Of a stretch of 60,654 nt of DNA, positions 7,331 through 14,660 are shown in pieces. This stretch comes from a virus. A program made the translations under genes and the position numbers. Position 1 is the first letter of the stretch, and every line of letters begins with the position of its first letter. The DNA is taken from positions 1-60,654 of the IMG/VR virus record IMGVR_UViG_3300031999_000020; one strand, 5' to 3'. The notes beneath the pieces are model-generated. The model ran no database searches. It was not told where the DNA came from and saw only the letters and a list, made by a program, of their open reading frames with translations.

Positions 7331-7645
7331 ATGAAAGAAAAAGACATTCAAGAAACCGACTCAGGGCTATATCTTATGGATGGCGACATAGACCCGGATA
7401 TATACCCAACTCCGGACGCACCGGACGCATTTGTGAACAAACCTGCGTGTGCTATTCGACCTGAGTTCAAATCTAACGCGCCAACGACTGACCAGATTGA
7501 TCGAATCAACACATTGCGGGCAGCGTATTCAAACTTAAGAGATATACTCGGATACTCCTGCAAGTCCGGAGTATATACGTCACTCGCATGCACAGCGCTT
7601 GAAGAGTCTTGTATGTGGGCCACGAAGGGTATTACTTTAGACTAG
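7331..7645 (+). CDS. Acb2/Tad1-like cyclic-nucleotide sponge candidate (anti-CBASS)
   Basis: A 104-residue protein. The C-terminal half resembles the Acb2/Tad1 hook-domain family (DUF7681): TTDQIDRINTLRAAYSNLRD followed by YTSLACTALEESCMWATKGI, matching the family's closing pattern of A-L-T-x-L-E-E-x-x-x-W-A. Such proteins form small helical oligomers that bind signalling cyclic nucleotides and block CBASS defence. The N-terminal part is an acidic extension (DGDIDPDIYPTPDAPDA). AAGGA lies 8 bases before the ATG; the longer open frame from 7205 overlaps the previous gene and has no such site. The assignment is by motif memory only. Confidence 0.6.
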   Translation: MKEKDIQETDSGLYLMDGDIDPDIYPTPDAPDAFVNKPACAIRPEFKSNAPTTDQIDRINTLRAAYSNLRDILGYSCKSGVYTSLACTALEESCMWATKGITLD

Positions 7646-7679
7646 TTTTAAGTTCTTTTAAAGAAAGGAGAACACACAC

Positions 7680-8096
7680 ATGAAAAAAGACACACTCTCG
7701 CTGCGCGAAGCGGCGAAACTGATGCAGTTCGCTCCGGCAACTGTGAAGCGTATGATAAAGAAGGGTACACTTAAAGCAACCTCAACCGGCGCCGGCAGAA
7801 AGCGCAGGTATATGATTGCGGCCAAAGACATAGGGTTGAAACCTAACAAGCCGTGCAAAGCAGTCAAACCGGTTAAAATTGTTAAAACGTACATTAAACA
7901 AGGACTGGACACTGCGGCTGCAGCCTGCCTCAAAGAAGCCGGCGAGTCGGTGCTGGCACAAACCCGGACGCCGGTTGGAACGAAGCTTCAGCACTTTATC
8001 TCAGAGCCTTTCGCGCCCGGACAGTATTCGTCTGCTGAGCAGATGCTGCGTCAGGCTTTCTGCGGCTGGGTAATTGAAAAAGTGCTCTCGGCCTGA
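7680..8096 (+). CDS. Excisionase/MerR-like helix-turn-helix protein
   Basis: A 138-residue protein whose N-terminus reads LSLREAAKLMQFAPATVKRM, then KKGTLKATSTG and RKRRYMIAAKDIG. This is the winged-helix pattern of excisionase-like (HTH_17/MerR) DNA-binding domains. A lysine-rich linker and an unassigned C-terminal domain follow. AAAGGAG precedes the ATG. No integrase is visible in the window, so a transcription or recombination-accessory role is likelier than classical excision. Confidence 0.65.
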   Translation: MKKDTLSLREAAKLMQFAPATVKRMIKKGTLKATSTGAGRKRRYMIAAKDIGLKPNKPCKAVKPVKIVKTYIKQGLDTAAAACLKEAGESVLAQTRTPVGTKLQHFISEPFAPGQYSSAEQMLRQAFCGWVIEKVLSA

Positions 8097-8105
8097 AAAA
8101 ACATC

Positions 8106-8134
8106 TTGACACTTGCTATCAATATGATACAAAT
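8106..8134 (+). promoter_or_regulatory. Weak sigma-70-like promoter candidate
   Basis: A perfect TTGACA (8106-8111) is followed after 16 bases by TACAAA (8128-8133), a 4/6 match to the -10 element. The start point would lie only a few bases before the ATG at 8147, leaving barely room for the AAGGAC ribosome site. It sits in the 50-bp gap between two genes. Confidence 0.35.
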
Positions 8135-8146
8135 ACTAAGGACAAC

Positions 8147-9388
8147 ATGACGCACACCCTGCAGGACCACTCAAACCGCGAACACTCCGAATTTGGTGGA
8201 TCGGCTGCTGACCGCGCAATCGCCTGTCCCGGTTCAGTGGCACTCGGACGCCAAGTTCCAAAGGTTCTTGCAGGGCCGGACGCAGAAAGAGGCACAGCTT
8301 GTCACGAAGTGCTGGCTGAGCTTCTCTCTGCGTTCCTTTTATTTAAAGAAGACGGCACAGCGTTCGACGAACCCGCGATTCTCAGCAAACTTGCGGCTGA
8401 TCCGCGGGTCGGCGCTGATAAACTCACCGAATGCGAAGACGCCGTAACCAGCGCTGTCGAAGAAATCTGGGTCAAAGTGCTCGGCCAGTCAATTACAGGT
8501 AAGGCATATTTTATTGAGGAGTTGTTTCCGTACAACGAAGGGCTTGATATGTACGGCACGCTGGACTTCGGCGCTGTATATATCGACGACCGCGGACGCC
8601 GCGTGCTGGCCGTTGTGGATTTCAAGACCGGCCGCATTCCGGTATCGCCTAAGAAAAATGGCCAGCTCGCATTCTATGCTGCCAGTGTTCGGAAATATCT
8701 CAAGGCGAACGGCAAAGACATCGACCTGATACTTGCTGTTATTATTCAACCAAACGACTTTAGCTCTGCGGCCACGTATAAAGAAGCTACCATCACAGCC
8801 AAGCAGCTAGACGCCTGGGACAAGCGTATCATGGATGCTGCGCACCAGATATATGTCAAAAAGAAACCAAAGTTCAAGACCGGCGATCATTGCATGTGGT
8901 GCTCAGCAAAGCATCTCTGTAAGAAGTTTCAGGCTGATCTCTCAAAGAAGGCATCCCTGCAGCTGGTGGACGTAGCGGCGGACCTGCCGGCGGTTGAAGT
9001 GCTGACCGAAGCGCAGCGGCTTGGACTCGCTATGAATCGCGGAAAAATTGAAGCGTTCCTAAAAGCTGTTTATGTGAGTGTTTTGAATGATGCGGTGCGC
9101 GGAACTAAGTTTGATGGCGTAAAGGTTGTACTTGGAAATTCTCGGCGTAAATGGAAGGACGAACATGAAATTATATCTCTGGGGCTTATGGGCTTAGGTT
9201 TGGGCCTCAATGAAATTTATAGCTCAAAGCTTAGAGGAATCACCGAAATCGAGAAGAAGCTAGGCAAAGGTTCCTGTGATCCCTTTACTGAGAAACCGCC
9301 GGGCCGGCCGATGCTGGTGGCTGCGGACGATGTGCGGCCGGCGGTGACTGGCGGGCAGGAACTGCTGGATTTTGATTTAGAGGAATAA
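8147..9388 (+). CDS. DUF2800-like Cas4/RecB-type PD-(D/E)XK nuclease
   Basis: A 413-residue protein with the marks of the DUF2800 family. ERGTACHEVLAELL is near the N-terminus. LDFGAVYIDDRGRRVLAVVD then FKTG form the nuclease core (D...VVDFKTG), followed by GQLAFYAASV and a metal-binding-type CMWCSAKHLCKKF in the C-terminal part. The family belongs to the Cas4/RecB exonuclease superfamily and is typically adjacent to a DUF2815 single-strand-binding protein and a family A polymerase, exactly as here. It probably processes DNA ends in replication or recombination. AAGGAC precedes the ATG. Confidence 0.8.
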   Translation: MTHTLQDHSNREHSEFGGSAADRAIACPGSVALGRQVPKVLAGPDAERGTACHEVLAELLSAFLLFKEDGTAFDEPAILSKLAADPRVGADKLTECEDAVTSAVEEIWVKVLGQSITGKAYFIEELFPYNEGLDMYGTLDFGAVYIDDRGRRVLAVVDFKTGRIPVSPKKNGQLAFYAASVRKYLKANGKDIDLILAVIIQPNDFSSAATYKEATITAKQLDAWDKRIMDAAHQIYVKKKPKFKTGDHCMWCSAKHLCKKFQADLSKKASLQLVDVAADLPAVEVLTEAQRLGLAMNRGKIEAFLKAVYVSVLNDAVRGTKFDGVKVVLGNSRRKWKDEHEIISLGLMGLGLGLNEIYSSKLRGITEIEKKLGKGSCDPFTEKPPGRPMLVAADDVRPAVTGGQELLDFDLEE

Positions 9389-9420
9389 ATACTTCTAAAA
9401 CTAAGACTAAGACTAAATAA

Positions 9421-10347
9421 ATGAAAAAGGAAACAATAAAAATGGACTATTCAAAGATCAAGCAAGATAAGACTAAATACAAAAACATCTGGGGCGATTC
9501 AATCGGAACTCCGACCGGCTTTGTGGTCTGGCCATACCTGGCTACGCCTAAAGCCGGGACAGACCCGAACACCGGAGAGCCAACTAAGCCGAAGTACGAG
9601 ATAACGCTGATGCTGCCGAAGAAGAATAAGGATACCAAGAAGTTCTTGGATATACTTACTCCTTACGTAACCGCGCAGCTGGCGTTACTCAAAAAAAATA
9701 CGGGCAAGCAGGTTTCGTTTGACTGTATCTTCAAAGATGGTGATGACGAAAAACACCTGAAGTACGGCAAGTTCTATGCCGGCAACTGGCTGATTATGGC
9801 AAGGCATCCTGAACAACCGTGTGTTGTCAGCACTAAGCGCGAAGGTGAAGGGTGGCAGGAAATCGAACCCGCATTCGTGCAGGGCGGTATGCGCTGCCGG
9901 TTGGTAATCAGCCCGATGGTTACCTCACAGGGCGCGCTTAGCTGGCGCCTGACCTGGGTGCAGTTCGTTGAAGACACCGGCGAGCGTTTCGGCGGCGGAT
10001 TCGATAAGAAAGCCATGGGCGGATTGCTGTCCGGCGATGACTTTGATGCATCTGATGGTGAAGTCAGCGCAGCTGACGCGGTTGAAGACACCGAGGACGC
10101 TGAAGAGGACGAAGTGGTCGATGCCGATGCTGAAGAAACAGCGTTGGATAACGACGTTGATGAAGACGCTGCGGATGACTCGGAAGAAGAGGAAGAGGAA
10201 GAGGAGGAAGAGGAGGAGGAAGACGGCGACGACGAGCCGTTTGAACAGAAACCTCCGCCGTTGAAGAAACGCGGCCGTCCGGCGGGCGCGGTTAAGATGA
10301 ATACTCCACTTAGACGCGGTAAAGGCGCACTGATTGATCGGTTGTAA
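9421..10347 (+). CDS. DUF2815-like single-stranded-DNA-binding protein with acidic tail
   Basis: A 308-residue protein. About 190 N-terminal residues are an OB-fold-like domain in DUF2815 style (TGFVVWPYLATPKAG, KYEITLMLPKKNKD, GMRCRLVISPMV, SWRLTWVQFVED). A very acidic low-complexity region with a run of 15 glutamates follows, then a basic KKRGRPAGAV end that resembles an AT-hook. Single-strand-binding proteins often use acidic tails to recruit partners. A second ATG at 9442 has the better ribosome site (AAGGAAA) and could be the true start. It is followed by a strong terminator. Confidence 0.8.
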   Translation: MKKETIKMDYSKIKQDKTKYKNIWGDSIGTPTGFVVWPYLATPKAGTDPNTGEPTKPKYEITLMLPKKNKDTKKFLDILTPYVTAQLALLKKNTGKQVSFDCIFKDGDDEKHLKYGKFYAGNWLIMARHPEQPCVVSTKREGEGWQEIEPAFVQGGMRCRLVISPMVTSQGALSWRLTWVQFVEDTGERFGGGFDKKAMGGLLSGDDFDASDGEVSAADAVEDTEDAEEDEVVDADAEETALDNDVDEDAADDSEEEEEEEEEEEEEDGDDEPFEQKPPPLKKRGRPAGAVKMNTPLRRGKGALIDRL

Positions 10348-10356
10348 CGCACGTGT

Positions 10357-10390
10357 GTTCGGCGCTGCTACATCAGCGCCGAACCTTTTT
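10357..10390 (+). terminator. Intrinsic terminator after the SSB gene
   Basis: GTTCGGCGCTG (10357-10367) pairs perfectly with CAGCGCCGAAC (10374-10384) around a 6-nt loop, followed by CTTTTT. This is an 11-bp GC-rich stem with a T-tract and closes the transcription unit of the helicase, nuclease and SSB genes. Confidence 0.9.
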
Positions 10391-10491
10391 CGAGTTCTAT
10401 ATGCCGTTAGGTCTTGATGATAATGTTGCTGGTATTTTTGAGAGTATCAAGCGGCACTCGGCTGAACCTAAAGCGTTAAAAAGGATGCCTT

Positions 10492-10959
10492 ATGAATCCA
10501 CCGAATTACGGAATCGTCTTAAAGAAAAAACTATCAAGGTCGGGACAGCCGACTGCCCCTTCATTTATGGACCTGCGTACCCGAGGTGTCAGTATAATCG
10601 TAAAACTGGATGAGAATTCAGAGTATCCGGACAAGCTAGAGTGGAAGCAGTTCGGCCGTGAAGTAACCTATCAGTCTATTTCGCAATTCACTAATGCGTC
10701 GCACGAAGCGCAGTCCAAGCATATTGCGAAGTTGATTGATAAACTTATTACTGAAGGCAAGTGGGTGCATGTCCACTGCCGGCTCGGCCGCGACCGGGCA
10801 GGACTTGTTGTCGGAATGTATCGGATTATCTACACAGGCGCCTCGTATAATCAAGTTAAGAAGGACTTCAAGAAGTACGGCGCGCCTTGGGAGAGTTACC
10901 AGGAAATGCTTAAGCGAGCGGCGGTGGCGTATGGACCTAAAAAATCAAGGAAAAGATGA
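10492..10959 (+). CDS. Dual-specificity/tyrosine phosphatase-like protein
   Basis: A 155-residue protein with the phosphatase signature HCRLGRDRAG (H-C-x5-R, catalytic cysteine near residue 96) in the context GKWVHVHCRLGRDRAG. The upstream LSRSGQPTAPSFMDLRTRG and VSIIVKLDE match the opening of bacterial and phage dual-specificity phosphatases. It would dephosphorylate proteins or other phosphoesters; the target is unknown. AAAAAGGA precedes the ATG. A small frame at 10401-10613 overlaps in another phase and is not favoured. The stop overlaps the next start as ATGA. Phages occasionally carry such enzymes as host-control factors. Confidence 0.75.
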   Translation: MNPPNYGIVLKKKLSRSGQPTAPSFMDLRTRGVSIIVKLDENSEYPDKLEWKQFGREVTYQSISQFTNASHEAQSKHIAKLIDKLITEGKWVHVHCRLGRDRAGLVVGMYRIIYTGASYNQVKKDFKKYGAPWESYQEMLKRAAVAYGPKKSRKR

Positions 10960-11399
10960 TTAGAAAACTTGTCATAATTGGATACTCCCTTCTTGCGCTG
11001 TACTTTACCAGCTGGTCGATTCTTTGGGCAGCTGACGAGATTGACCGGAGGATTGCAGCCTACATGGCTCCAACGCCGGAGCCGGCTCCGCAGCGAGACG
11101 TAATTCGTTCTGCCAGCATGTGGACGCTTGAAGCTGGAGGCGACAGATCCCAAGGGGTATCTGGAGGCGCGAATATCACGATGTCAACGGCAACTAGGGG
11201 CGCGAGCATCACGATGTACGGATCGGACTATTTTGATAAGCCGGGGGATATCGAATTTCAAACCGAGCCGTTTAAGACGTTTATGGTACTGAAGCCAGAT
11301 GGCGTACTGGAGTTCAAGGTGCCGGTCGACGAGGCAGCACGCGAGTTTGCGAAGGTGGTTAAACAGGAGTGGCCTGAATATTGTGGGTGTAAGAAATGA
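10956..11399 (+). CDS. Membrane-anchored protein with fibre-like repeat motif
   Basis: A 147-residue protein with one N-terminal membrane segment (KLVIIGYSLLALYFTSWSIL) and a predicted extracytoplasmic part. The latter contains GGANITMSTATRGASITMYG then PGDIEFQTE, closely resembling the repeat unit of the fibre-like proteins at 46130-47224 and 42716-44008 (S-R-G-x-x-I-x-L-x-G-A-D). It is translationally coupled to the phosphatase (ATGA) and to the next gene. A surface protein with a beta-structural display motif is likely; the function is unknown. Confidence 0.6.
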   Translation: MIRKLVIIGYSLLALYFTSWSILWAADEIDRRIAAYMAPTPEPAPQRDVIRSASMWTLEAGGDRSQGVSGGANITMSTATRGASITMYGSDYFDKPGDIEFQTEPFKTFMVLKPDGVLEFKVPVDEAAREFAKVVKQEWPEYCGCKK

Positions 11400-11584
11400 C
11401 CCAACTAGACCCAGCTGAGGAAAATCACCACGAATGCGATCCGGCTGATTTAGCCGATAGCGAGAGCAAATTCAGCGCCCGCCTTCGAGCACTCGTGCTG
11501 CAAGAAAGGCATAAGGAGCTGCGACTTTCAGATTGCGATTTGGAAAAGTTGGAATCTGACGGGCATGTAAAGGAGAAGTTCTAG
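11396..11584 (+). CDS. Small charged hypothetical protein
   Basis: A 62-residue hydrophilic product (MTQLDPAEENHHECDPADLA) with a helical, highly charged C-terminal half (LQERHKELRLSDCDLEKLES). It overlaps the preceding gene as ATGA and is followed two bases later by the next ATG, so it lies inside a tight operon. No family is recognised. Confidence 0.55.
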   Translation: MTQLDPAEENHHECDPADLADSESKFSARLRALVLQERHKELRLSDCDLEKLESDGHVKEKF

Positions 11585-11586
11585 CT

Positions 11587-11841
11587 ATGTGTTACGAGGA
11601 AATACGAAACAGGCAAGTACGGACACGAAAGCCGACCCATTGCTGCTGGTGCGCAGAATCAATAGAGAAAGGCGACTTGGCGCAGTATCGAGTTTACAAT
11701 AATGAAAGTGGCGTTAGAATTGAGGGTCTAGAGGTTGATGTGGTCACCCACTGGATGGCTCTCCCCCCGCCGCCAACAGAGGGGGTGAATACCTGGATAA
11801 CGGAGGCGTTTTTGGAGAAGCTGAAGAAGGAAGGGGTGTAG
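11587..11841 (+). CDS. Small protein with CxxC motif and proline-rich insert
   Basis: An 84-residue protein with THCCWCAESIEKGDLAQYRV, a likely metal-binding CxxC followed by the I-x-x-G-D pattern seen in small phage zinc proteins. The segment LPPPPTEGVN is encoded by a GC-rich repeat (11763-11777) also found at the end of the truncated adenine methyltransferase. Its position in the operon and the GAGAAGTTCTAGCT upstream sequence support translation. The function is unknown. Confidence 0.55.
   Translation: MCYEEIRNRQVRTRKPTHCCWCAESIEKGDLAQYRVYNNESGVRIEGLEVDVVTHWMALPPPPTEGVNTWITEAFLEKLKKEGV
11763..11786 (+). repeat. GC-rich dispersed repeat, copy 1
   Basis: CCCCCCGCCGCCAAC (11763-11777) recurs at 13517-13531, and both copies continue into a similar GGGTGA. 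Each is translated as PPPPT followed by an acidic residue. The pattern resembles bacterial palindromic repeats that insert in frame near gene ends. About 1.75 kb separates the copies and both methyltransferase genes lie between or beside them. Confidence 0.55.
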
Positions 11842-12003
11842 GGTAGGGGAATAAACAGGAAACTTTTGAAAAAAAGCGGCGAATAAACATATTACGCGGC
11901 ACTTCCACGATGTGGCCCGTGTTACGAGCAGGCAGAAGGGGTAGCAGGACTCTTGTCGCATTAACTGTAAGGGAAGGATCTTTAGAAACAACGGAAGGCT
12001 AAA

Positions 12004-12981
12004 GTGGCGATGACAACAAAAGCGAAGATCGATTCTTCAACGTACGAAGAAAGGCAGACAACTCTATTCCAAATTGAGCCGGTGGCGTTAGTTGTAAATC
12101 GGTCAAAAAGCCCAAGGCGAGCTGCTCAGCCTGTTGCCGAAATTCCGCAGGAAATTGGGCGGTATGATCTGAATAGGATCTATCAGGCGGAGTGCGTCGA
12201 GGCCATGAAGAAACTACCGGAGGCAAGTGTTGATGTAGCTATTGCCGACCCACCCTACAATGCGAGTAAGGGTAATAATTGGCAGTGGGATAATTCAGTG
12301 GTTCTTCCAGGCATGGGAGGGAATTGGTCTAAGGTCATGGCAGATTGGGATGATATGCCACTCGTAGACTATTTCACATTTTGCTTGGCATGGTTGTCGG
12401 AATTAAAACGAGTCGTTCGTCCAACCGGATCCTTGTGGATACACGGAACTTACCACAACATCGGTATTATCAATTTTGCTCTACAGATGTTGAAGATTGA
12501 GATAATCAATGAAGTAGCTTGGTACAAGCGAAACAGCTTCCCAAACCTGTCCGGTCGTCGCCTGACAGCGAGTCACGAAACTATCTTGTGGGCGCACACT
12601 GGTGGCGAGAAGAAGAGGAAATACTATTTTGATTATGAGGCTTCAAAGGCGATGGAATGCCCTGAGGACTTACTAAAGGAAGGTGGAAAGCAATTGCGCA
12701 CCGTGTGGGATATTCCGAATAATAAGAAGCGCGAAGAACTGGCTTTTGGTAAACACCCAACACAGAAGCCTGTTCGTCTTTTGAAACGTATGCTTGAAAT
12801 TTCTGCTCGCCCCGGAGATGTTTTGTTAGTCCCATTTGCTGGCTCTGGTGCGGATTGTGTCGCGGCTAAAGAGCTAGGAATAAACTTTCTCGGATTTGAA
12901 ATAGATGAGTCTTTCGTGTCTATTGCGAATAAGCGCGTTGGTCACAAAGAGGTAAGTATTCCGTTAGAGGCTGTTGGATGA
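12004..12981 (+). CDS. DNA methyltransferase, N4-cytosine/N6-adenine type (beta class)
   Basis: A 325-residue protein. The order is motif IV DVAIADPPYN first (near residue 80), then KHPTQKPVRLLKRML, and the SAM-binding PFAGSGADCVAAKELG near residue 277 with GFEID. This is the beta-class amino-methyltransferase order, covering N6-adenine and N4-cytosine enzymes. It would modify the phage DNA, most likely to resist restriction. The first 60 residues are an extension without family features. GTG 12004 follows GGAAGG at 5 bases; ATG 12010 is an equally plausible start. It overlaps the next methyltransferase start as ATGA. Confidence 0.85.
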   Translation: MAMTTKAKIDSSTYEERQTTLFQIEPVALVVNRSKSPRRAAQPVAEIPQEIGRYDLNRIYQAECVEAMKKLPEASVDVAIADPPYNASKGNNWQWDNSVVLPGMGGNWSKVMADWDDMPLVDYFTFCLAWLSELKRVVRPTGSLWIHGTYHNIGIINFALQMLKIEIINEVAWYKRNSFPNLSGRRLTASHETILWAHTGGEKKRKYYFDYEASKAMECPEDLLKEGGKQLRTVWDIPNNKKREELAFGKHPTQKPVRLLKRMLEISARPGDVLLVPFAGSGADCVAAKELGINFLGFEIDESFVSIANKRVGHKEVSIPLEAVG

Positions 12982-13553
12982 CAAATGCTCTTAGCTTTGC
13001 CTTTATGGAAGATTCCGACGAACGTTGCCCGCGTTGTGTCGTGCATCCTATTCCTTCACTAATCAAATGGACAGGAAGCAAACGTTCCCAAGCTCTGGCA
13101 ATTGTGAAGTTAATGCCGCCTTATAAGCATTACATTGAACCTTTTTTGGGTGGCGGTGCATTGCTGTATGCGGCAGCTGTGCCTGGTTCTATAGCTGGTG
13201 ATATTTACCAGCCGCTTATCGAGCTTTGGAAGTTGATTCAACACTCCCCGGCTGTGGTTATAGAGAATTATCAAAAACAATGGAGTGCGTTGGGCGATGA
13301 ATTAGACAGCCTGGATCCAAAAAACCTTCCTTTAGGAGAAGTGACTAAATTGCAGCGCATTGAAAAACTAGAGTGGTTGTTGAGAACATTGCACGTAATT
13401 GCGAATAGGATGCAATTGCCACAACCGAACGGGGCGTTTTGTAACCCTCGGTCACCAAAAGAATGGGGAAAGTATATGGATGACTTGATTGACAACAGCG
13501 GCCTGTTAAGCCGAAACCCCCCGCCGCCAACGGATAAGGGTGAGGGGGGTTGA
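12978..13553 (+). CDS. Truncated Dam-family adenine methyltransferase
   Basis: A 191-residue protein with the N-terminal half of a D12-class (Dam-like) enzyme: IKWTGSKRSQALAIVKLMPP and the SAM-binding EPFLGGGALLYAA, then LLRTLHVIANRMQLPQPNGA. The catalytic DPPY motif expected after about residue 180 is absent and the usual length is 260-300 residues. The frame ends in NPPPPTDKGEGG, encoded by a GC-rich hairpin repeat, so it appears truncated by insertion or deletion there. It may be inactive, or the missing half may be lost altogether. It is coupled to the preceding methyltransferase. Confidence 0.7.
   Translation: MTNALSFAFMEDSDERCPRCVVHPIPSLIKWTGSKRSQALAIVKLMPPYKHYIEPFLGGGALLYAAAVPGSIAGDIYQPLIELWKLIQHSPAVVIENYQKQWSALGDELDSLDPKNLPLGEVTKLQRIEKLEWLLRTLHVIANRMQLPQPNGAFCNPRSPKEWGKYMDDLIDNSGLLSRNPPPPTDKGEGG
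13515..13551 (+). repeat. GC-rich hairpin repeat, copy 2, at the broken methyltransferase end
   Basis: AACCCCCC (13515-13522) pairs with GGGGGGTT (13544-13551) around a 21-nt loop. The core CCCCCCGCCGCCAAC (13517-13531) is shared with 11763-11777. It encodes the last residues of the truncated methyltransferase. Confidence 0.6.
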
Positions 13554-13562
13554 GATACTTAT

Positions 13563-13657
13563 GCCGCCCGCTGTACGTGAGGCCAACGGCAACCCAGTGC
13601 GCCGCATGAGCAACTTCTGGTGCAGTCTCATGGGCAGTACGGCGGGCGGCTTCTTTT
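13563..13657 (+). terminator. Long GC-rich stem-loop with T-rich tail
   Basis: GCCGCCCGC (13563-13571) pairs with GCGGGCGGC (13642-13650). The stem continues through a T-G wobble and GTAC/GTAC, with TGAG/CTCA further inside the 60-nt apex. TTCTTTT follows. It lies in the gap between the broken methyltransferase and the next gene. It could be an intrinsic terminator, or the end structure of a small non-autonomous insertion together with the adjacent repeat. Confidence 0.5.
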
Positions 13658-13674
13658 ACGATTGAGAGGGGAAC

Positions 13675-13887
13675 ATGGATTGCGATATATGCGGAAGAAA
13701 AGTGGATTGGCATGACTTGAATCAGGCGCAGCAAAAGGGCGACTCACGGGTAATTTGCGCTGAGTGTGAGGCCGCGTTCGTAGAGGACGCAGAGCGTGAG
13801 TCGAACTACTGGCAGTGTGAGCGAAAGAGCCGCATCGCCCGCGCCGCGCTGGACAAGACGGACGGGAAGGGTGGGGAGAATGAGTAA
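13675..13887 (+). CDS. Small zinc-ribbon-like protein
   Basis: A 70-residue protein with two CxxC knuckles (CDICGRKVDWHD and VICAECEAAF), consistent with one structural zinc. The rest is charged and helical. GAGAGGGGAAC precedes the ATG. Its end overlaps the start of the next gene by 8 bases. It may be an adaptor or DNA-interaction protein; the specific function is unknown. Confidence 0.6.
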   Translation: MDCDICGRKVDWHDLNQAQQKGDSRVICAECEAAFVEDAERESNYWQCERKSRIARAALDKTDGKGGENE

Positions 13888-14659
13888 ACTATCTCTAGTC
13901 TTCTGCGTCTTCTTAGCCTGCAATTCGTCTCCACAGCCGGCCTATCCTGATACTACAATACGACTCAAAATATACAATGTAATCGGTACTGATTCACTCA
14001 CTGAAGCAGAGGTATATCAAGCTGTAGACTGGGCCGAGTCTAAGGTATCTGCGGCCGGATACCATATCCAAGTCATTGCCTACAAGGAGCTGAGCAGCGG
14101 CAATGTCGATAGTAGGTTACTATATGACTTACAATATCAGGACGCACGGGTGGTGTTTGCTCAAACGTACTTGAGCGTAACTAGGGATCGTGAGCCCTGG
14201 ATTGCGCATTACTTCATATGGCCGCCGATTCAGCATGACGGTTTAAAGCTCTTTGGCGGCATGAGCAATGGTGTATGTTCACTAAGCAGTGGAGCCCTAG
14301 CCACGGGGCAAGGCGGCGCTTGGAGCAGCCACACCCCGCCGCGGCCGCGGATTGACGCGTCTGGTATGATTATCGCGCATGAGGTAATTCTCGGGCATGG
14401 CGCCGGCGGTATGAATCATCACAGCATTGAAGACGGATATTTGCCTAACATTATGGACCAGGCTGCCGGCCGGTTTGTGGATAGTAATCCTGAACTGTCA
14501 TACCTGCCGGAGAGTATCGCCGAAGCAGACAGCTGCTTAGGTCGTGTGCGAAGTAATTGGATTCGACGCTGCAAATCTGTTAGACAAAAGCGGCACTGTA
14601 TGAGACGATTTGATAAGAAGTTCATGCGGAGTAGTTCAACTTTACCGGTGTTTGAATAA
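13880..14659 (+). CDS. Lipoprotein with degenerate zinc-metalloprotease motif
   Basis: A 259-residue protein with a signal segment and lipobox-like VFLACNSS. Near residue 164 it has GMIIAHEVILGHGAGGMNHH, followed by LPNIMDQ. This resembles metzincin proteases (HExxHxxGxxH plus Met-turn), but the second zinc histidine is not at the canonical spacing. It may be a diverged peptidase or have lost activity. The ATG at 13880 is preferred because the longer frame runs through the previous gene and the lipoprotein signal begins here (GGGGAGA precedes it). The C-terminus is basic and cysteine-containing. It is probably on the cell surface or in the periplasm. Confidence 0.6.
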   Translation: MSKLSLVFCVFLACNSSPQPAYPDTTIRLKIYNVIGTDSLTEAEVYQAVDWAESKVSAAGYHIQVIAYKELSSGNVDSRLLYDLQYQDARVVFAQTYLSVTRDREPWIAHYFIWPPIQHDGLKLFGGMSNGVCSLSSGALATGQGGAWSSHTPPRPRIDASGMIIAHEVILGHGAGGMNHHSIEDGYLPNIMDQAAGRFVDSNPELSYLPESIAEADSCLGRVRSNWIRRCKSVRQKRHCMRRFDKKFMRSSSTLPVFE

Positions 14660-14660
14660 A

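Noticed and set aside
9774-10352. 192-residue minus-strand frame with a long serine run
   Set aside because: It is the complement of the glutamate-rich tail of the SSB protein, with no independent support.
10401-10613. 70-residue frame overlapping the phosphatase start (MPLGLDDNVAGIFESIKRHS...)
   Set aside because: More than half overlaps the well-supported phosphatase frame. No ribosome site precedes its ATG, and the longer GTG start lies in the terminator stem. The 100 bp between terminator and phosphatase is more simply a leader.
13561-13665. 34-residue frame (MPPAVREANGNPVRRMSNFW...)
   Set aside because: It coincides with the GC-rich stem-loop and has no good ribosome site; the inverted repeat explains the sequence better.
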